A stretch of DNA of 64,000 nt from Malurus cyaneus samueli (GCA_009741485.1 CM019217.1:34985157-35049156); one strand, 5' to 3'; counted from the first letter of the stretch, positions 12,621-25,534 are shown. Translations and numbers: made by a program. The notes: a model not told the origin generated them from the letters alone.

Positions 12621-14044
12621 ATAGATATAGATGCATATATCTCTGCCTCTGTGTGTGTGCATGAATTGTTTATGGTGTGAATGTTGCTATCATGAATCTG
12701 TAATGAAGTCACTTTTGCAGAAGTGACACTTTTGTCACTTTTGTAGAATTGTAGAAAATTGTAGAAAATCCTAATGAATCCATTTGGATTGATATTGATG
12801 GCAGACCAGTGTATCTTACAACAGTGTGAAAAAGGGAAGGGTTAAATTCCAGTTCTCAATTACCCCGCAATTATATTTTGAAAATAAATGTAGAGCCTAC
12901 ATTATGGATTATTTCTAAGAATTTGAAAAAAACTATCATTACCAAGAGAACTGTGTAAAGGGCTGGCTCAGGATCTGTTGACTCTGAAGATACATGTTGC
13001 AGAGGTTTCCTGATTCATAGCTTTCATGGAAACTCCTAAAGCAAGCAGAATTTACATCTGCTGTAAACATAAACTGCTATCCTTACATTTTCCTCTAACT
13101 GCAAAAACAAATTAATAACACTAACACTGCAAACAAAATTAATTCTTTTCTCAAAAAAAATATAGAAACTTTCAAAGCAGGATTTGAGGAAGCAGGACAA
13201 GTTTCCTGTTAACTATTCAGGCAGGTCTTTAAATAACATTTTCATTACGGATTTTTTTTTCAAATTAACACAACTGATTTCATTGAAACTCATAAGATTT
13301 TATGCCTTACATTTCTATTTAAAATGATAAGTTGCTAATTGTATTTCTTTTTTACAAGGCAAACCTTTAAACATATGTGTCCAAAGAAATTTATAATGAG
13401 TTTGAAAAATGAGTTACTCCATTTGGAAACATTATTGGTAGCTATTCAAATACAATTTTTACTTATACTGTAATTTCCACTATTAAATCAGTAATCCAGA
13501 TTTACAAACATTCTTTTCTGTGTTTGGCATATACATTATTCATATCCTCACTTGCTTCTCCCTTTATTATGGCCTGAATCACATGGTGTGACAATCTTTA
13601 GTCTAAGCCATCCCACCCATAAGCAGAAAACAAATAGCCCATCATGAAGCTTCTTAAAATTAACTTTAAATTTTGACCCTGTTTAGCTGTTTAGTTTAAC
13701 AGCTATAAAACAAAAAAAACAAACAAGGAAACAAACAAACAAAAAAAAAACCTAAGAAAAAAGCTTTGTGCGCCTTTTTTAGGTATGATTATATCTATTA
13801 ACAATTAATGCCTTTCCTAAATTTGTCACTTTTACCTTCCTAGCTTCATATGTGTATGTTGATAGACTACCTAAGATTGTCTGATGAGTACTCTGATCTC
13901 TACTGTTTTACTTCTACATGTAAAAGTACTGGCAACCACAAAAACTGTATGTGATACTATACAAAAGTTATAAAAATTGAGATATTATCACGTAAAAATC
14001 CTGTAATACAATTCCTTGGCACATGTGAAATATTTTTAGCTTCA

Positions 14045-14180
14045 CACCTGAACTACTGTGATTCATATTTGGAATCCTGTGTCCAATTCTGAACTCCCAA
14101 GTATAAGAGAGAGCTGGAATTACTGGAGAGTCTCCAGCAAAAGTGTGCTACCATAAGTAAGAGACTGGAACATCTCAAAA
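14045..14180 (+). mobile_element. Old CR1 fragment
   Basis: The text around GGAATCCTGTGTCCAATTCT followed by a TATAAGAGAGAGCTGGA segment matches the CR1 region that normally reads as a tail-ward block (...TTTTGGGCCCCTCACTACAAGAGGGACAT...GTGCTGGAG). It is strongly diverged and short, truncated at both ends, without a 3' tail. Confidence 0.6.
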
Positions 14181-17100
14181 TCAGACATAAATATTATACA
14201 GTATTGCTATCACCCTTTAACAACTCTGTGGCTAAGAGTCTCTTATTGTCTTTAATGCTAAACACTGGTTTGAAAAATAAATTGTAATTCACAATAGGTT
14301 AAAAATATAATATTAAACTATTGCGATAAGAGAGACATTATTAAAAATATTATGTAACCTTCTGTATATTTTTAACACAATATGAAGGAGAGCAAGGTGG
14401 TACTAGTACATTTTTGGCCCTCAACTTTTTAGAAAATCTTGTGAGAGCACGTATTTCATGTGTGAAATTCAAGTGGAATTTATATTAGCAAAATATGCTA
14501 TTATACATGTTCTTTTTAATTTTCTTATTGTTTCAGAATCAATTGATACAGTGAAATGTGGGTCATATTAAATAACAATAATAGAACTGCAGAAGCAATT
14601 GCATATTTTACACATTAAAGGTGCACAATTTTTGCTGCATATTTTGAGATTCAGACTTTTGTTTATTCTACTTCTGTGGCAATTGTTTTTCATGTGCAGT
14701 ATACATATGTGTACTCATAACTGCCCCTGAAAATATTCCTTGTCATGTTACAGTCTTCATTCCAGTGGCTAATTGTATAGTCACATCAGTGTGGGGAAGT
14801 TTACAAAAAACAGACAACTCTATCCCGCACTTTATTCCAACTACTTTTAAAGGGGACAATTAATTTGCACATATAACAAAAATAGGAACATACAGAAACA
14901 AAAATAGTTAACATGCTTCATCAAAGGAATGAAAAAGCTTATGAGGCCTGAAGACTGTGTTTCACTTACTATTTAATATTTTTTTCAGCAAAATTCAGAC
15001 TGAGAGGAGCTATGACTGCTTTTTTAAATACATCATTGGGTAACCACTTAAGAGGAAAAAGAGCTACAGAAGACAAAGCATAGTGTTGGCATGAAAATAA
15101 ATGTGTAAGCACTAACTAAGAATAAATTTATGTTAGAAATAAGGGAAAAAAATCGTTAGTCATCAAGGAAGTGATTCTCTGGAATATTCCAAGAAAAATA
15201 CTTGGTGACCCAGCAGAATGATCCTTATCCTCAGTCTTCAGTTTTCATATGTTTAAAACATTGGGGGCCGTGGTCTTGCAGCCCTCCCCAACAGCTGTGA
15301 CTTCTTGCTACATTTGCTAAATGTCATTTTAAAGAGTACAGAGGAATACAAAGGGAAAAGAATTCATGCTGTAAAAAAAGAAAAGATATTTTTTAGAATA
15401 ACACTAAAGCTGAAAACTTCATTTTTATGGATTTCCAAACACAGTTTTTCATGGTTTTTAAGTATTTTGCCAGTTTTTCAAAGATAATGCTGTCCTTGAG
15501 GATTTGCCCTGCGGTTTTAAAGCTACGAGCCTTTCTTATTTACAATTGTGTTAAGCAGGTCACCTGGTAGTAGCATAAGTGGGTATGAAGCAGTGGTGAT
15601 ATTTAGTCATTCCTAATAAGATGCCGACTAGGAGATATGTGTTCCAAGGGGCCAAGAGATGAATTATGTTATGGAATACAGAGCATGGAAACCATAAGCT
15701 ATCAATTAAATTCTCACCATTTTAGTGGAATGGGGATTATCTAAAAGATTAATTATTCTGAAATGCAAATTTTGAAACCTCTGGTAGGCTATTAGGTGTT
15801 GTCAGTGTTAGAGACACATTTACTGGGACAAGGAAGATGTTTGTGGATAAGAGAGAGGTTAACCTCCACACTATGCCAACTTCTGAAAGGGCTGCATAGA
15901 TTTTTAAAGCTATGCATCAGTAGCTGACACACCAGTCTCCTTACAAACAGCTTTTTTTTTTTTTTTTTTTTTTTGTAATCACCACTATCACCACTACTTA
16001 TCTTTGGTTGGTTACTTGCATATTTTTATATAAGAGGACACACGGGCTCCAAGAGGATACTAAGAAAGAAACTGGAGGTTGCCTGAGCTTATGCAGCTGC
16101 ACTGTACAAGCACTGCAACATCTCAGTCATGCCCTCCATGTGGGAAGGCACATCCAGCGGTCAGGAATTCAGTTATGGAGACATTTGATGCAAAGCTGCA
16201 ATATCTATCAAACTCTTCATGTAATCCAGGAAGGACAAAGATGGCACAAAAGCTTCTTTTAGTTCTACCCACACACATTTCTCTCAAGATATATGAAAAG
16301 GAACTCAGCATCACAGTTTCTTCTAATGTATAATGTACGCACATTTCATTCCCTGGGGTCATTGTCAAAGAATACAGTTTCCCCACCACCACCATCTACT
16401 TATATTTTCAGATCTAGAAATATGCAATAAACACTGTAGCTACAATTCTTAACTTAATTGGCATTCTTTCAAGTGCAATTATATCTAAAAGTTTGGCCTT
16501 TATTCTTTCCACACTGCTGCTTAAATGCCTGATTTTTTTTAATGCACTGACCATATTCACTCATTTTAAATATCACTCTGACAGCTCCATACAACAAAAA
16601 TCACTGGGCTTGAGAGGTTCATTCAATTAATGGTTTTAACATTTAGAGTAACAAAAAGTAGATATTTCCCCTATGAAAACTTCAATTGTTTAGTTCTTTC
16701 TCCTAATTAGCATGAAGTCAAAGAAAATAAAGAATTGAAAATATACTTCATTCTTTATCTAGCCCACTTTTGAAAACAGATATTTTCTTTATGTTCAGCT
16801 AACTTTAACTTAGTCAAGTGAGATTACTTACTTCAGAGAACATGGGTCCTGCAGAGATTGGCTCCGTTTTTTTCCAGCTGAAGGAAAGAAAGTTTAAATA
16901 TTGTTACTTCACATGGTCTGGAAGTTGCTCGCAGTCGCTGTACCTTGATCAGATTAAGCATAAATATCTCTGTGTTTCTTGGGTCATAATTGTATAGGCA
17001 TTGTTTTCTTTATAAAGAAATCTTGCAGCCCTGAATTTTGAATTATTTTTTTCCTCTACCCTTGAGAATATTTTTAATATAAACAGGAATTTAAAGTGGA

Positions 17101-18647
17101 AAGCAATAGTTTTAACAAGTTACCTTACTAAAAAAGAAAAAATTAAGACTCTAAATTAGAAAAATAAAATACATCTTTACAGACCTAAAATAGAGTTATT
17201 TTTTTTTTAGTTGGGAGAAATAGTCTTATTTGATTTTATTTCTGAAAATACAATCAATGGGAATATTTTGAAATTAAAATAAATAATAATTTTCCAATCA
17301 GCTCAAAACAGTTTGTATTACTAATTCCCAGCTATAGCTGCAGAAAGTCAAAACCCAGTAATTCTGCAAAGTTTAAACTGAAACATTTGCCTTATAAGTA
17401 TATTAGTTCCTCAGCATATTAGAATTCCTCATCCTATTACAGCATATTATAAGCCTCCATAAAATTCTAATAAAGAGTTCCATAAGGAAGAAAATAATAA
17501 AGCCAAGATGAGTGACCTCCTTAAAGCAACATGCTGATACCTCTGTGCCTTTGCTGGGTAGAGACAAATATACACAAACAGCTGAGAAGAAAACTGAAAG
17601 TTCTTCTGACATAGACTGGTATATGTCTGTGCAGGTGGTATGGTAAGCATAATCTGACATTTCCAAATATTCAGAAACTGAATTTATCTCTTATGCACAA
17701 AGTTGTTGCAGTTTTATTTTACAATCTATTTTCATATTCTCTTTACAGAGATGCTTTGTTCTGGCATTTTTGTGACACATTGTCCAGCATAAAATTATTG
17801 TGATGGATGTGTTGCTTTTAAGCGTGGGAGTAAATGGTAATTTTAATGGACAGTACACATGACATGAGGGATCATCAATAGAGGTTTGGTTTGGAGCAGA
17901 TTATTCTGCATGATCCAGCAAGCACTAAGAAATAAAAATTTAAAATCAAGTGAAGTGAAATACCCTGAGGGAGGAAAAAAGAAATATTTGAAAGAGCAGG
18001 AGCATATTAAAATGAAAAGGAAAATTTTCTTAATTTAAAAAGGTGATTTTTTAAGTGTTAGAATTTAAGCATCCTTCTAAAATACTAAATGTGCCTTCCA
18101 AATAATGTGCACTGTGATGAGCAAGAGGTGTGGAATGGCAGGTTTTATTCCACATGCCACCTTTCTGTTTCTTCTAAAATTAAATTTTTAGGGACATAAA
18201 GCAATGGTCCTAATGGAGTACCACAATTTAAACTAAACCCAAAATACTCCTTGGCAGTTCCATAATACATACTATATTTGCTATGAAATTCTGAAGCTCT
18301 TTCTTCTTGTGATCTTACTTAGTTCTCTTTCGATGTTGCTTAAAGGAATCATCCCAAGACAGCCTAGGCTGTTTCAAAGAACCTACTGTTTCAGAGATTT
18401 TGAGGGGAAAGTGGGAAAACTTCTGAGATTCATGAAACCTATCCATTCATCTACCAAAGAGGAGTCAACACATGTTTTTTCTGTCATTAAATGCGCTTTT
18501 TCTCAGGAAATTTGTACCTTGAAAAGCCATAATCTTTCTCGAAAGCACTGATTACATTGGATTCTATAATTTAATCACAGGTAGCCTTGTAAGAGATATG
18601 TAGAAACTTTTCCTTCTAATCATTCCAAATGCAATGCCATATTAGCG
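14181..18647. other. AT-rich non-coding DNA
   Basis: No gene, RNA gene or dispersed repeat is recognised. A 23-T run lies at 15952-15974. Open frames at 16008-16333 and 17403-17666 overlap one another in several frames and look like chance. Confidence 0.6.
15952..15974. repeat. Poly(T) run, 23 nt
   Basis: Uninterrupted T run. No retrocopy is recognisable on the minus strand beside it. Confidence 0.9.
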
Positions 18648-19064
18648 TGTCCTTGCTCCAGACGGGACTGGGTTAATTCTTGCAGAGGGGCCATGGCTAG
18701 GAGCCTGAGATTATTCTATAGCACCTCACATCACTGCCAGGGTGGGTAGAAGCCATCCCTTCTGGGTCCCTTCCAGCTGGTCATAGCATCATGGATGGAA
18801 CAGTTGGGTGTTGCTGTTTCATTGTGTCTGAATCATTTGCCTCTTTCTTGTAACCTCTGTCATTAGTACTGTCACTGTTACTCTTCTTATCTCATTGCTG
18901 TTTCCATTAAACTGTTCTTATCTCAGCCCACAAACTTTTCCTTTCCTGCCTCCAGTTCTCCTGCCCAGCCCTCTGCAAAGGAAGGAGGAGGGCTGGAGTG
19001 AGCAAGCAGTGCATGGTTACAGTGGGAACACTAAATTGGGGAATGCCATTCCCAAACCATAACA
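18648..19064 (+). mobile_element. Solo LTR, passerine ERVL-like type, shortened
   Basis: Starts TGTCCTTGCTCCAGACGGGA and ends CCAAACCATAACA, so it has TG...CA termini. The R/U5 part is clear: ATTAAACTGTTCTTATCTCA (18906-18925) holds the poly(A) signal ATTAAA, and a CCCAGCCCTCTGC block precedes the GC-rich terminal part GGAGTGAGCAAGCAGTG-like text. It is about 417 bp, shorter than the related copy at 5240-5868, with much of U3 missing or diverged. The 5-bp flanks (TAGCG and GAAAC) do not match, so no target-site duplication survives. Confidence 0.75.
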
Positions 19065-19860
19065 GAAACCTTTATGATCAAGGAATGAAAGACCATCAAG
19101 AGGATGGTCTGGCTGACTTTCAAATACCTCAATGCATACAGCTAAGTTTTGTGTTTTTTTAGTAGTTTCCCAGTAAGTATCAAAAAGGCCTTATTTTAGA
19201 AAGTCAACTAGTCTAACACAATATCACTCTTGTAACTGTCTTTCATTCTTTAATTTGCTTGTTGACATGCCAGCAAGAGCAGCTTTCACATCCTAGATGA
19301 CATGATTCAAGAAGTCTGACACAATGCCTTCAAGGATTTAAGTCATCTTAGACTTTATAAACTCAGAAAGAACAGTTCAAATTGTCAATAGGTAACAGAT
19401 AAAAGAGAAAACATTCTATTAATATGTAATAGAATAAGATGCAAAGTGTAATATTTTTATTCTCCTTTAAAAATGAACAAACTGAATATCAACTGAACAT
19501 ATCTATTGTGATAACAAAATTGGATCAATTATTATCATGTGAAAAAGCAGGCTGAGAATCAAAATAATCAGGTAATGTTGTCAGTCTGGGGCAATTTTTT
19601 TTCACCTTTTATAGTATTTGACATGTTTCATAAATGTTCAGATCCTGGAATCACACAATCATAAGCGTCTGTAATTTTTTACTTCTTTATTTACTGCAAA
19701 ATAAAGCCCTGAAATTCTCACCATCATGAAAAAAGAGGAGGGATAAAAAATACAATTTCTTTGAAAACAGAGGGCAAATAAAAAGATCAAAACTTTTCTC
19801 TCAGTTTGAGTGCCATGAAAAGTAAAACATTTTCAAGAACATATGGGCCTTGCCTTACTG
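19065..19860. other. AT-rich non-coding DNA
   Basis: No gene or repeat family is recognised. Confidence 0.55.
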
Positions 19861-20393
19861 TGTTGAGCGCCAGCTCAGTGATGTGAAGGAAATTTCCATC
19901 TGACCACCCAGAAACCCCCACTGTGAGTGGGACCAAGGACCTTTCACAGCTGCACACCCCACAGTCACACAGTCATACCAGGTTCCCTTACTGCTCCATA
20001 GCAGAGTCTCAGACATCCATACATGTCAAACAATTTAATCATCGTGCAATAACCAGACAGTAAAATAACAGCTTGAGCTGATTCTTCTGAGGAGGGACCC
20101 AGAACAAATGAAATCCTGGTGTTTTTACTACTATAATCTAAGGGGCAGAAGTCTGGGATCTTCATCTCCTGCCATGTCTCCCAATGTCCACTCACCTGGC
20201 TGGACTACAGGTCACTGTGCCCTTTGCTATGCAAAGGGTGGGCAGTTCACAGCTCTTTGGCTCAGGCTGAGATTCCTGAATGGAACTCTGAACAGATTCT
20301 CCAACAATGTGAATGCTAGGAATCTCCTTGCCAAGTATCTAATTAAGGCAGATAGACTCGAGATTCTGTTGAGCTTTTAGAAAAGGAGTCAAT

Positions 20394-20437
20394 CTAAAAC
20401 ACGTTGATCTTCAAACTAAAACATGCTGGTCTTCAAA
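20394..20437. repeat. 22-bp tandem duplication in LTR U3
   Basis: Two adjacent 22-bp units (20394-20415 and 20416-20437) both read CTAAAACA...TCTTCAAA, with a few substitutions in the middle. Confidence 0.85.
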
Positions 20438-20513
20438 CTATTTCCCACCTCATCTCAGAGACTTCTGGTCCAGTATTTAGCTTCCCTCTTTTTCTCTGTC
20501 CAGTGGCTAAGTT

Positions 20514-20553
20514 CCAAGTAAAACTCAGCAGATCCAGGTAAAACTCAGAAGAT
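20514..20553. repeat. 20-bp tandem duplication in LTR U3
   Basis: Two adjacent units (20514-20533 and 20534-20553), each CCA(A/G)GTAAAACTCAG(C/A)AGAT, differ at two positions. Confidence 0.9.
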
Positions 20554-20616
20554 GAGGCGCTGCACAGTTTTTCACCAATCCTCCCCCGTTTCATGAAACT
20601 CCTGAACGCAACTGCA

Positions 20617-23571
20617 TGTAGTGAGATTCTCTAAAATACCAATGGGATGTAAAAGTTCACTTGTATTGAAATCAGCAGCAAAATATTAATGGTTTACTGC
20701 AGTAGGGTAATAAGTGATTTTTCCTTGCTTTGCAATTTTTAACCAAGAGAGAGGATACTTCACATAATATATAACTCCAAATACTACATTTTACTGAATA
20801 GTGATGAGGTTGATAGTGATAAAATGTCCACCAAAGTGGTTTTGTTTTGTGTTATTTAGAAAGTACTGAAGTTTGCCATAGACTAGAATATTAACTTCTA
20901 ATTAAAAATGTGATCAGCTTGGAAACTGAGCACTTTTATCCTAATGGTGTGTTTGAGGACAGGAGAAGGCATCACTAAATGTTTTTATTTTTAAAGTATT
21001 TAACCTGTCCTATTTAAAAACATTCTAACTCCAGAGAACATTTTGCATATGCAATAGCTGCTGTCTTTGCTTCTGTTACTATTCAATTGTGTCTTATCAC
21101 AAATCTTACATAATATTTAGTTAAAATGCCAGTCCAAAGGTTACCCATAAAGAAATGCAAAAGGATTTGCATAATAAGCACTCATCAATTCAACTGAAGA
21201 AATAATGAATCTTTTAAAAACCTGAGAATTTTAAGACGGTTATAAATCCAACATTGTTAACAATATACTTGTGTTTTCTTCCAAGGATGCTCAAAAATCC
21301 CTTTAGAATAGAAAAGAAATCACCTGACCATAATAACTCCAGTCTTGGGAGATTCTTTTACTTAATTAATAATGATAATAATCTGTGCTTCTGTATTATT
21401 TCCATCTATGATTGACCACATATTTCATGGGCGTTATCAAATGAAATGTCCTCATACTCTGTGAGATGAGTAAATACTATTATCCAGCTACAACATACAG
21501 TGGTGAAGTTAGGTATGGAAAGGTGAAACAACTTGCCTAGCACAGTGTGAATGTGGACAAATATTAAGAAATTCAGAGTAATTTCCACTCCTAGAAGTAT
21601 ATGTTTAAAATAATATTTTTCCATGGATTTTTGACTTTGGTTGTCTTTCCATTATTTCTTTTTAATGGTTCCTCTATAGGCATGGAATCTAGAGAATTGT
21701 TTTTCTTAAACTAAACAGAGGATGAAAGAGATAAAATTCTCACATTAAAACTCATCCCCAGTGGCCTAGACATCAAGCAGAGCAACAAATTATGTAATAT
21801 TGAAACAAAGAAACAAAAAAGCAAACAAGCAAAAACCTCACAATAATCCAATGCAGCATAATCAGAACCAAATAATTTTTTTTTCTTGATTAGGTCCTAA
21901 AGGTGAACTTTTACATCCATACTCAGGTGCCTACACAAGCAGCTTGCCTTTTGCCAGCTGATTATATGCACAGTGATTTTCCTTTAGTTAAATGAAATTT
22001 AGTAAAGCCTCAGAACAACTGAGCACCCGGGTTATTTTTTATGTGTGTAATTAGAGAGTTCTGGGCTGAACTTTAGGTTCCAGTTTTGAAAAATTTTAAC
22101 CTATGTTTTCTGACTTTTACTCTTGGCCTAATGGAACATTTTTCTTCTTAACATTTTTATTTATATTGCACTTGTCACCATAGCAGATTGGGTAAAAAAA
22201 ATGTCCACCATAATTCACCAAAAGCATGAGCTCTATTTTAAGATTAAGAGTAGTTGGTTCATTATAATAAAATATTGCCATGTTAACTACATAGTCCAGA
22301 AATTGATGAAATTATTTTATGTACTTTTGACACATACAATGCAGAAACCATAATAAAAGGAGGAGGTAAATAAAAACCATGCTTCCTGAAGCTGTAGATA
22401 CTCTATGAGATCTTTGTTTAAACAGTCCTTACTGGATTTTTTTTTTCTCCAGAATTTTCTTTGTCTAATTAAATTTGCTTTTCTACAGTGTAAACAAAAC
22501 ACATGTAAATTCAGCAGGTTCATGATAATTCCTTTGGCAGAATTTCTCAGCTTTATGGGGTCCTTACACCTCAGTATCCCCTTCAGCCTTACCATTGTAA
22601 GTTTATGTGAAATGAGGAACATATAGCTTAATATTTTTGACCTCCAGCAGAAATTTGAATGGAAACCCCAGAAACTCAAGCACAATTAAACACTAACATA
22701 ATTATCTTCATATAGGTGAATTAAATTGTCCTTTCACTGTAATACTTCTATTTTATACTTGAGAGAAAGGCCAAAAAGGGATAAGGAATGATTGCTTCAA
22801 TGATCATATAGATCAAATATGAACTTTAACATGCAACTAAGCATATATCTAAAGGACTCTGCTCTTTGGTTGACTCCTGGGCCTAGCACTGGCATAAATA
22901 TAAGGTAAGTCTTTTTTTCATCATCTGAACCAAACATTAATTTTTCCTTTAGGATCTGTACACTCCATCTGTGCACTCCATCAGGACAGGACTAAACATA
23001 ATTTTCCTCTGTTTTCTAAATAATTGATATAGAGCCATTATCAAAACAGAACCCTTTCACAAAAGGGTTTTCCAGTCCATGCTCTCCACAAGTGATTTGA
23101 CCCACACTTGCAAAATAGTGAGATAATTTGTAATCCACTGGGGTAATTTCCTTCTTTAAAATCAAGTTATTTAAAGACAATATAATCCAGATGAAAGCAG
23201 CAACATCTGGTAGGAAAACAAACAAACAAACAAACAAACAAACAAACAAACAAACCTCTATATTAGAAATAATTATATTTCCTTGAAATCCATATTTTTT
23301 AACTTGATTTTGCTTGGAAAATTGTGCTGCACATAACAACATATTTCCCATAATCAGTATTTGAATAGACTTTACTTAGGGATTTTATCACTCACTTCTA
23401 GGGTTTTCAGGTGAGTTTTCCTTGCATTTCAGAAACTTTTGCTGATGGGTGATATTCTGAATCCATTTATTTGCTCTTTGGATGTATTTCTCAATGAGAT
23501 TAGATTTTTGTGGGGTTTTGGAGGTTTTTCTGGTTTTTTTATTTGGTGGTGTCTATGTTGCAGTGAATAGC
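20617..23571. other. AT-rich non-coding DNA
   Basis: No gene is recognised. The opposed open frames at 22317-22685 and 22405-22626 have no family resemblance. A (CAAA)9 array lies at 23219-23254. A 12-bp palindrome TTGCATATGCAA (21043-21054) is the only other notable motif. Confidence 0.6.
23219..23254. repeat. (CAAA)9 tetranucleotide microsatellite
   Basis: Nine uninterrupted CAAA units. The clean array suggests recent slippage and probable length polymorphism. Confidence 0.95.
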
Positions 23572-23728
23572 AAGCTGTATTAGCTTAGCTGGACAGAGCA
23601 CAGTGCTAATAATATCAAGGTCGTGGATCTGATCCCTTTATGAACCATTCTCTTCAGAGTTATACTTGCTGAACATCATGGGTCCCTTCCAAGCCAGAAT
23701 AATCTACGATTCTGTGTGATTCTGTGAA
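23572..23728 (+). mobile_element. tRNA-Ile-derived SINE with CR1-like tail (TguSINE1-like)
   Basis: The 5' part (about 23572-23646) aligns with tRNA-Ile(AAT). The box A TAGCTTAGCTGG (23581-23592) fits TRGCNNAGYNGG perfectly. The anticodon-loop text GTGCTAATAA places the AAT anticodon at 23608-23610. A decayed box B (GGATCTGATCC, 23625-23635) precedes an acceptor-like ATGAACCA. The 3' part is CR1-like: GGGTCCCTTCC (23680-23690) then an ATTCTGTG-type tail to 23728. A tRNA-Ile head plus a CR1 tail is the known design of the passerine TguSINE1 family, mobilised by CR1 proteins in trans. Such elements lack a poly(A) tail and lack clear target duplications, as here. Substitutions in box B and the stems make it inactive as a tRNA. 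The SINE class is confident; the exact subfamily is from memory. Confidence 0.85.
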
Positions 23729-25319
23729 ATTGAGCTGAAAACAAAGAGGGTCTCAACAGGCAACCTTTCAAATAAATAGGGGAAAAGCACATTGAGTGCT
23801 TGAGTGAGTGACACATTTATCATCTTGTTCCGATCTTTTTTTTGGTCATGTGTTTCTCCCTTTGCATCATTGCTCTCTTTTCACATTTTGCTCGCATTTC
23901 CAGAATTGTATACTTCCTCCAATCATGGTATTTTACCAAAAGGAGTAATGTAATTATTAATATTATTATGTGAGTGACAAAATAAAGGAAATTTTAAGAC
24001 TACCTATTTAAATGTTTTTAAATGTCCCTTAACTATGTTCTAACATTCTTGTTTTTTGACTTATCTTATTCATACAGAGAAGAACTCAAATAAAGATTTA
24101 GTTTTTAGCCATACATGCATATATTTGTTTTTCTCATTTATGTTAAAGGTTCTGCAGTAAAAATTAATGTGTGGAAAGGTAGTACATGCAACAGCATCAA
24201 TAACAATAATTCTCATATTCTGCTAAAGGCCAAACCACTGTAAAAATGGGATTTCACATTATGCTTTCCTCTTCTTCCAGATTAAAAAAAACCCTATCTA
24301 TTTCATTTATGTAGCACATTTATTGTCATTTGTTGCAGCTCTGTTTCATGTGCTACTGGTGCTGTTTAAGCATTATCTGTTACAAGAGTAACCTCGTCAG
24401 CTACAATGGGATGTATGTGCACATGATGATAAACTGTTTCTTTGTGATTCAGCTATGCTTTATTTTACCCAGAATAAAAGTAAGAGGTGGAATACAGGAT
24501 GATCTTACAGATGTACAAGAACCTGAACTAGATTTTTCAAAAGCTTATACATTTCTAAGTAAATTTACTTACAAAAAAAAAGAAAATTAAAAAAAGGCAG
24601 TTTTATATATAGCCATATTTTCCCATAAGGTGTAATATTTATTATTAATCATCAATGTTTTATCTTGATGTGATGCACAGATGATTTAATCAAATAAACA
24701 ATATTATACAAATATGTAGAATAGATATTCCAATCTCATATAACTTAAAATCTGAAAAGGTCTAGAAACTAACAGAGGCTGTTGAAAAGACAGTTTAGTT
24801 AAAAGATCTAGTACATAATTAATGCAATTGGGATTAATTAATTCATAATTAATAATTTTCTATTGAATTTTGATTTTTTTCCTTGCATAATGTACCCATT
24901 TCTTTTGTTAATTCTGATCAAGATTGATGGGAAAAGAATGGTATTGGCAATAGCATATGGTTATGGCAAGAGGGAGGAGAGAAGAAAGTGCATCAGCTAG
25001 AACCCGTTCACTGCTCTGTTTCACTCCAGTAACATTTTATATGCACTGTAAATATCTCTTCTTGTATTACCTTTAGTATTCCTAGAAAAACTCAAATTCA
25101 TTGAGATTCAGCTTTTTTTAATATGGATAGATAAAGACAAAATCTGGTTCTACTTTACTGACTCCTACTTACCTCACAGTCTTTGTACACAGACAAATAA
25201 AGTTACCTGTCAAAGTGTATAAATAGCAAGAAAATGTTCTTCATAACTACCTACTATTGTTATGGAAGGAATTTCATGTATTTAAGACTTCATATAAGCT
25301 ACAAAGAGCGGTTTTGACA

Positions 25320-25344
25320 TTTTTTTTTTTTTTTTTTTTTTTTT
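25320..25344. repeat. Poly(T) run, 25 nt
   Basis: Uninterrupted T run with no recognisable retrocopy attached. Confidence 0.9.
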
Positions 25345-25534
25345 GTGGAAAATACAATTATTTCTTATTTTCACCTACTGCTGGCATTAAGAGAAATAGC
25401 CCTTCTCCTCTTCCATGCAATCAATATAAAAATATTACTGCATCTCTTTTCCTGTGACCTACAACAGATGCTCTTCACTCTGCAAAATTAATTAAGCTTC
25501 TCTTTAGTACCAGAAAACCAAAATACTGTGATGC

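Larger units (their letters stand above)
7413..14044. other. Mostly unique AT-rich DNA with homopolymer runs
   Basis: No protein-coding exon is recognised on either strand. It contains a 30-A run (7689-7718), a T/G-rich tract (11509-11567) and two GC-richer unclassified blocks near 11580-11800 and 12100-12620. A TATAAAAG-containing segment near 9200 might be a scrap of an LTR, but I cannot show it. Confidence 0.55.
19861..20616 (-). mobile_element. Solo LTR on the minus strand, same family as 2490-2690
   Basis: The plus-strand left edge reads TGTTGAGCGCCAGC, so on the minus strand the LTR ends GCTGGCGCTCAACA. An ATTAAA poly(A) signal lies on the minus strand at 20034-20039. The upstream R-like block (minus-strand reading of about 20070-20123: TTTGTTCTGGGTCC, CCTCAGAAG, CAGCTCAAGCTG) and the U3 block (CAGACTTCTGCCCCTTAGA) match the plus-strand fragment at 2490-2690. 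The right boundary is uncertain; 20616 is the last plausible CA on the plus strand. U3 holds two short tandem duplications. The TATA box is decayed. Open frames 19965-20195 and 20108-20380 are translations of this LTR. Confidence 0.65.

Noticed and set aside
21043..21054. Palindrome TTGCATATGCAA as an Oct-type regulatory site
   Set aside because: A 12-bp AT-rich palindrome is expected by chance in DNA of this length, and nothing around it supports function.
23219..23254. A CRISPR-like array
   Set aside because: The tetranucleotide repeat has no spacers. The window is vertebrate nuclear DNA and no cas-like gene is present.
23572..23646. A functional tRNA-Ile gene
   Set aside because: Box B is degenerate, the stems carry mismatches and the sequence runs straight into a CR1-like tail, so it is a SINE head.
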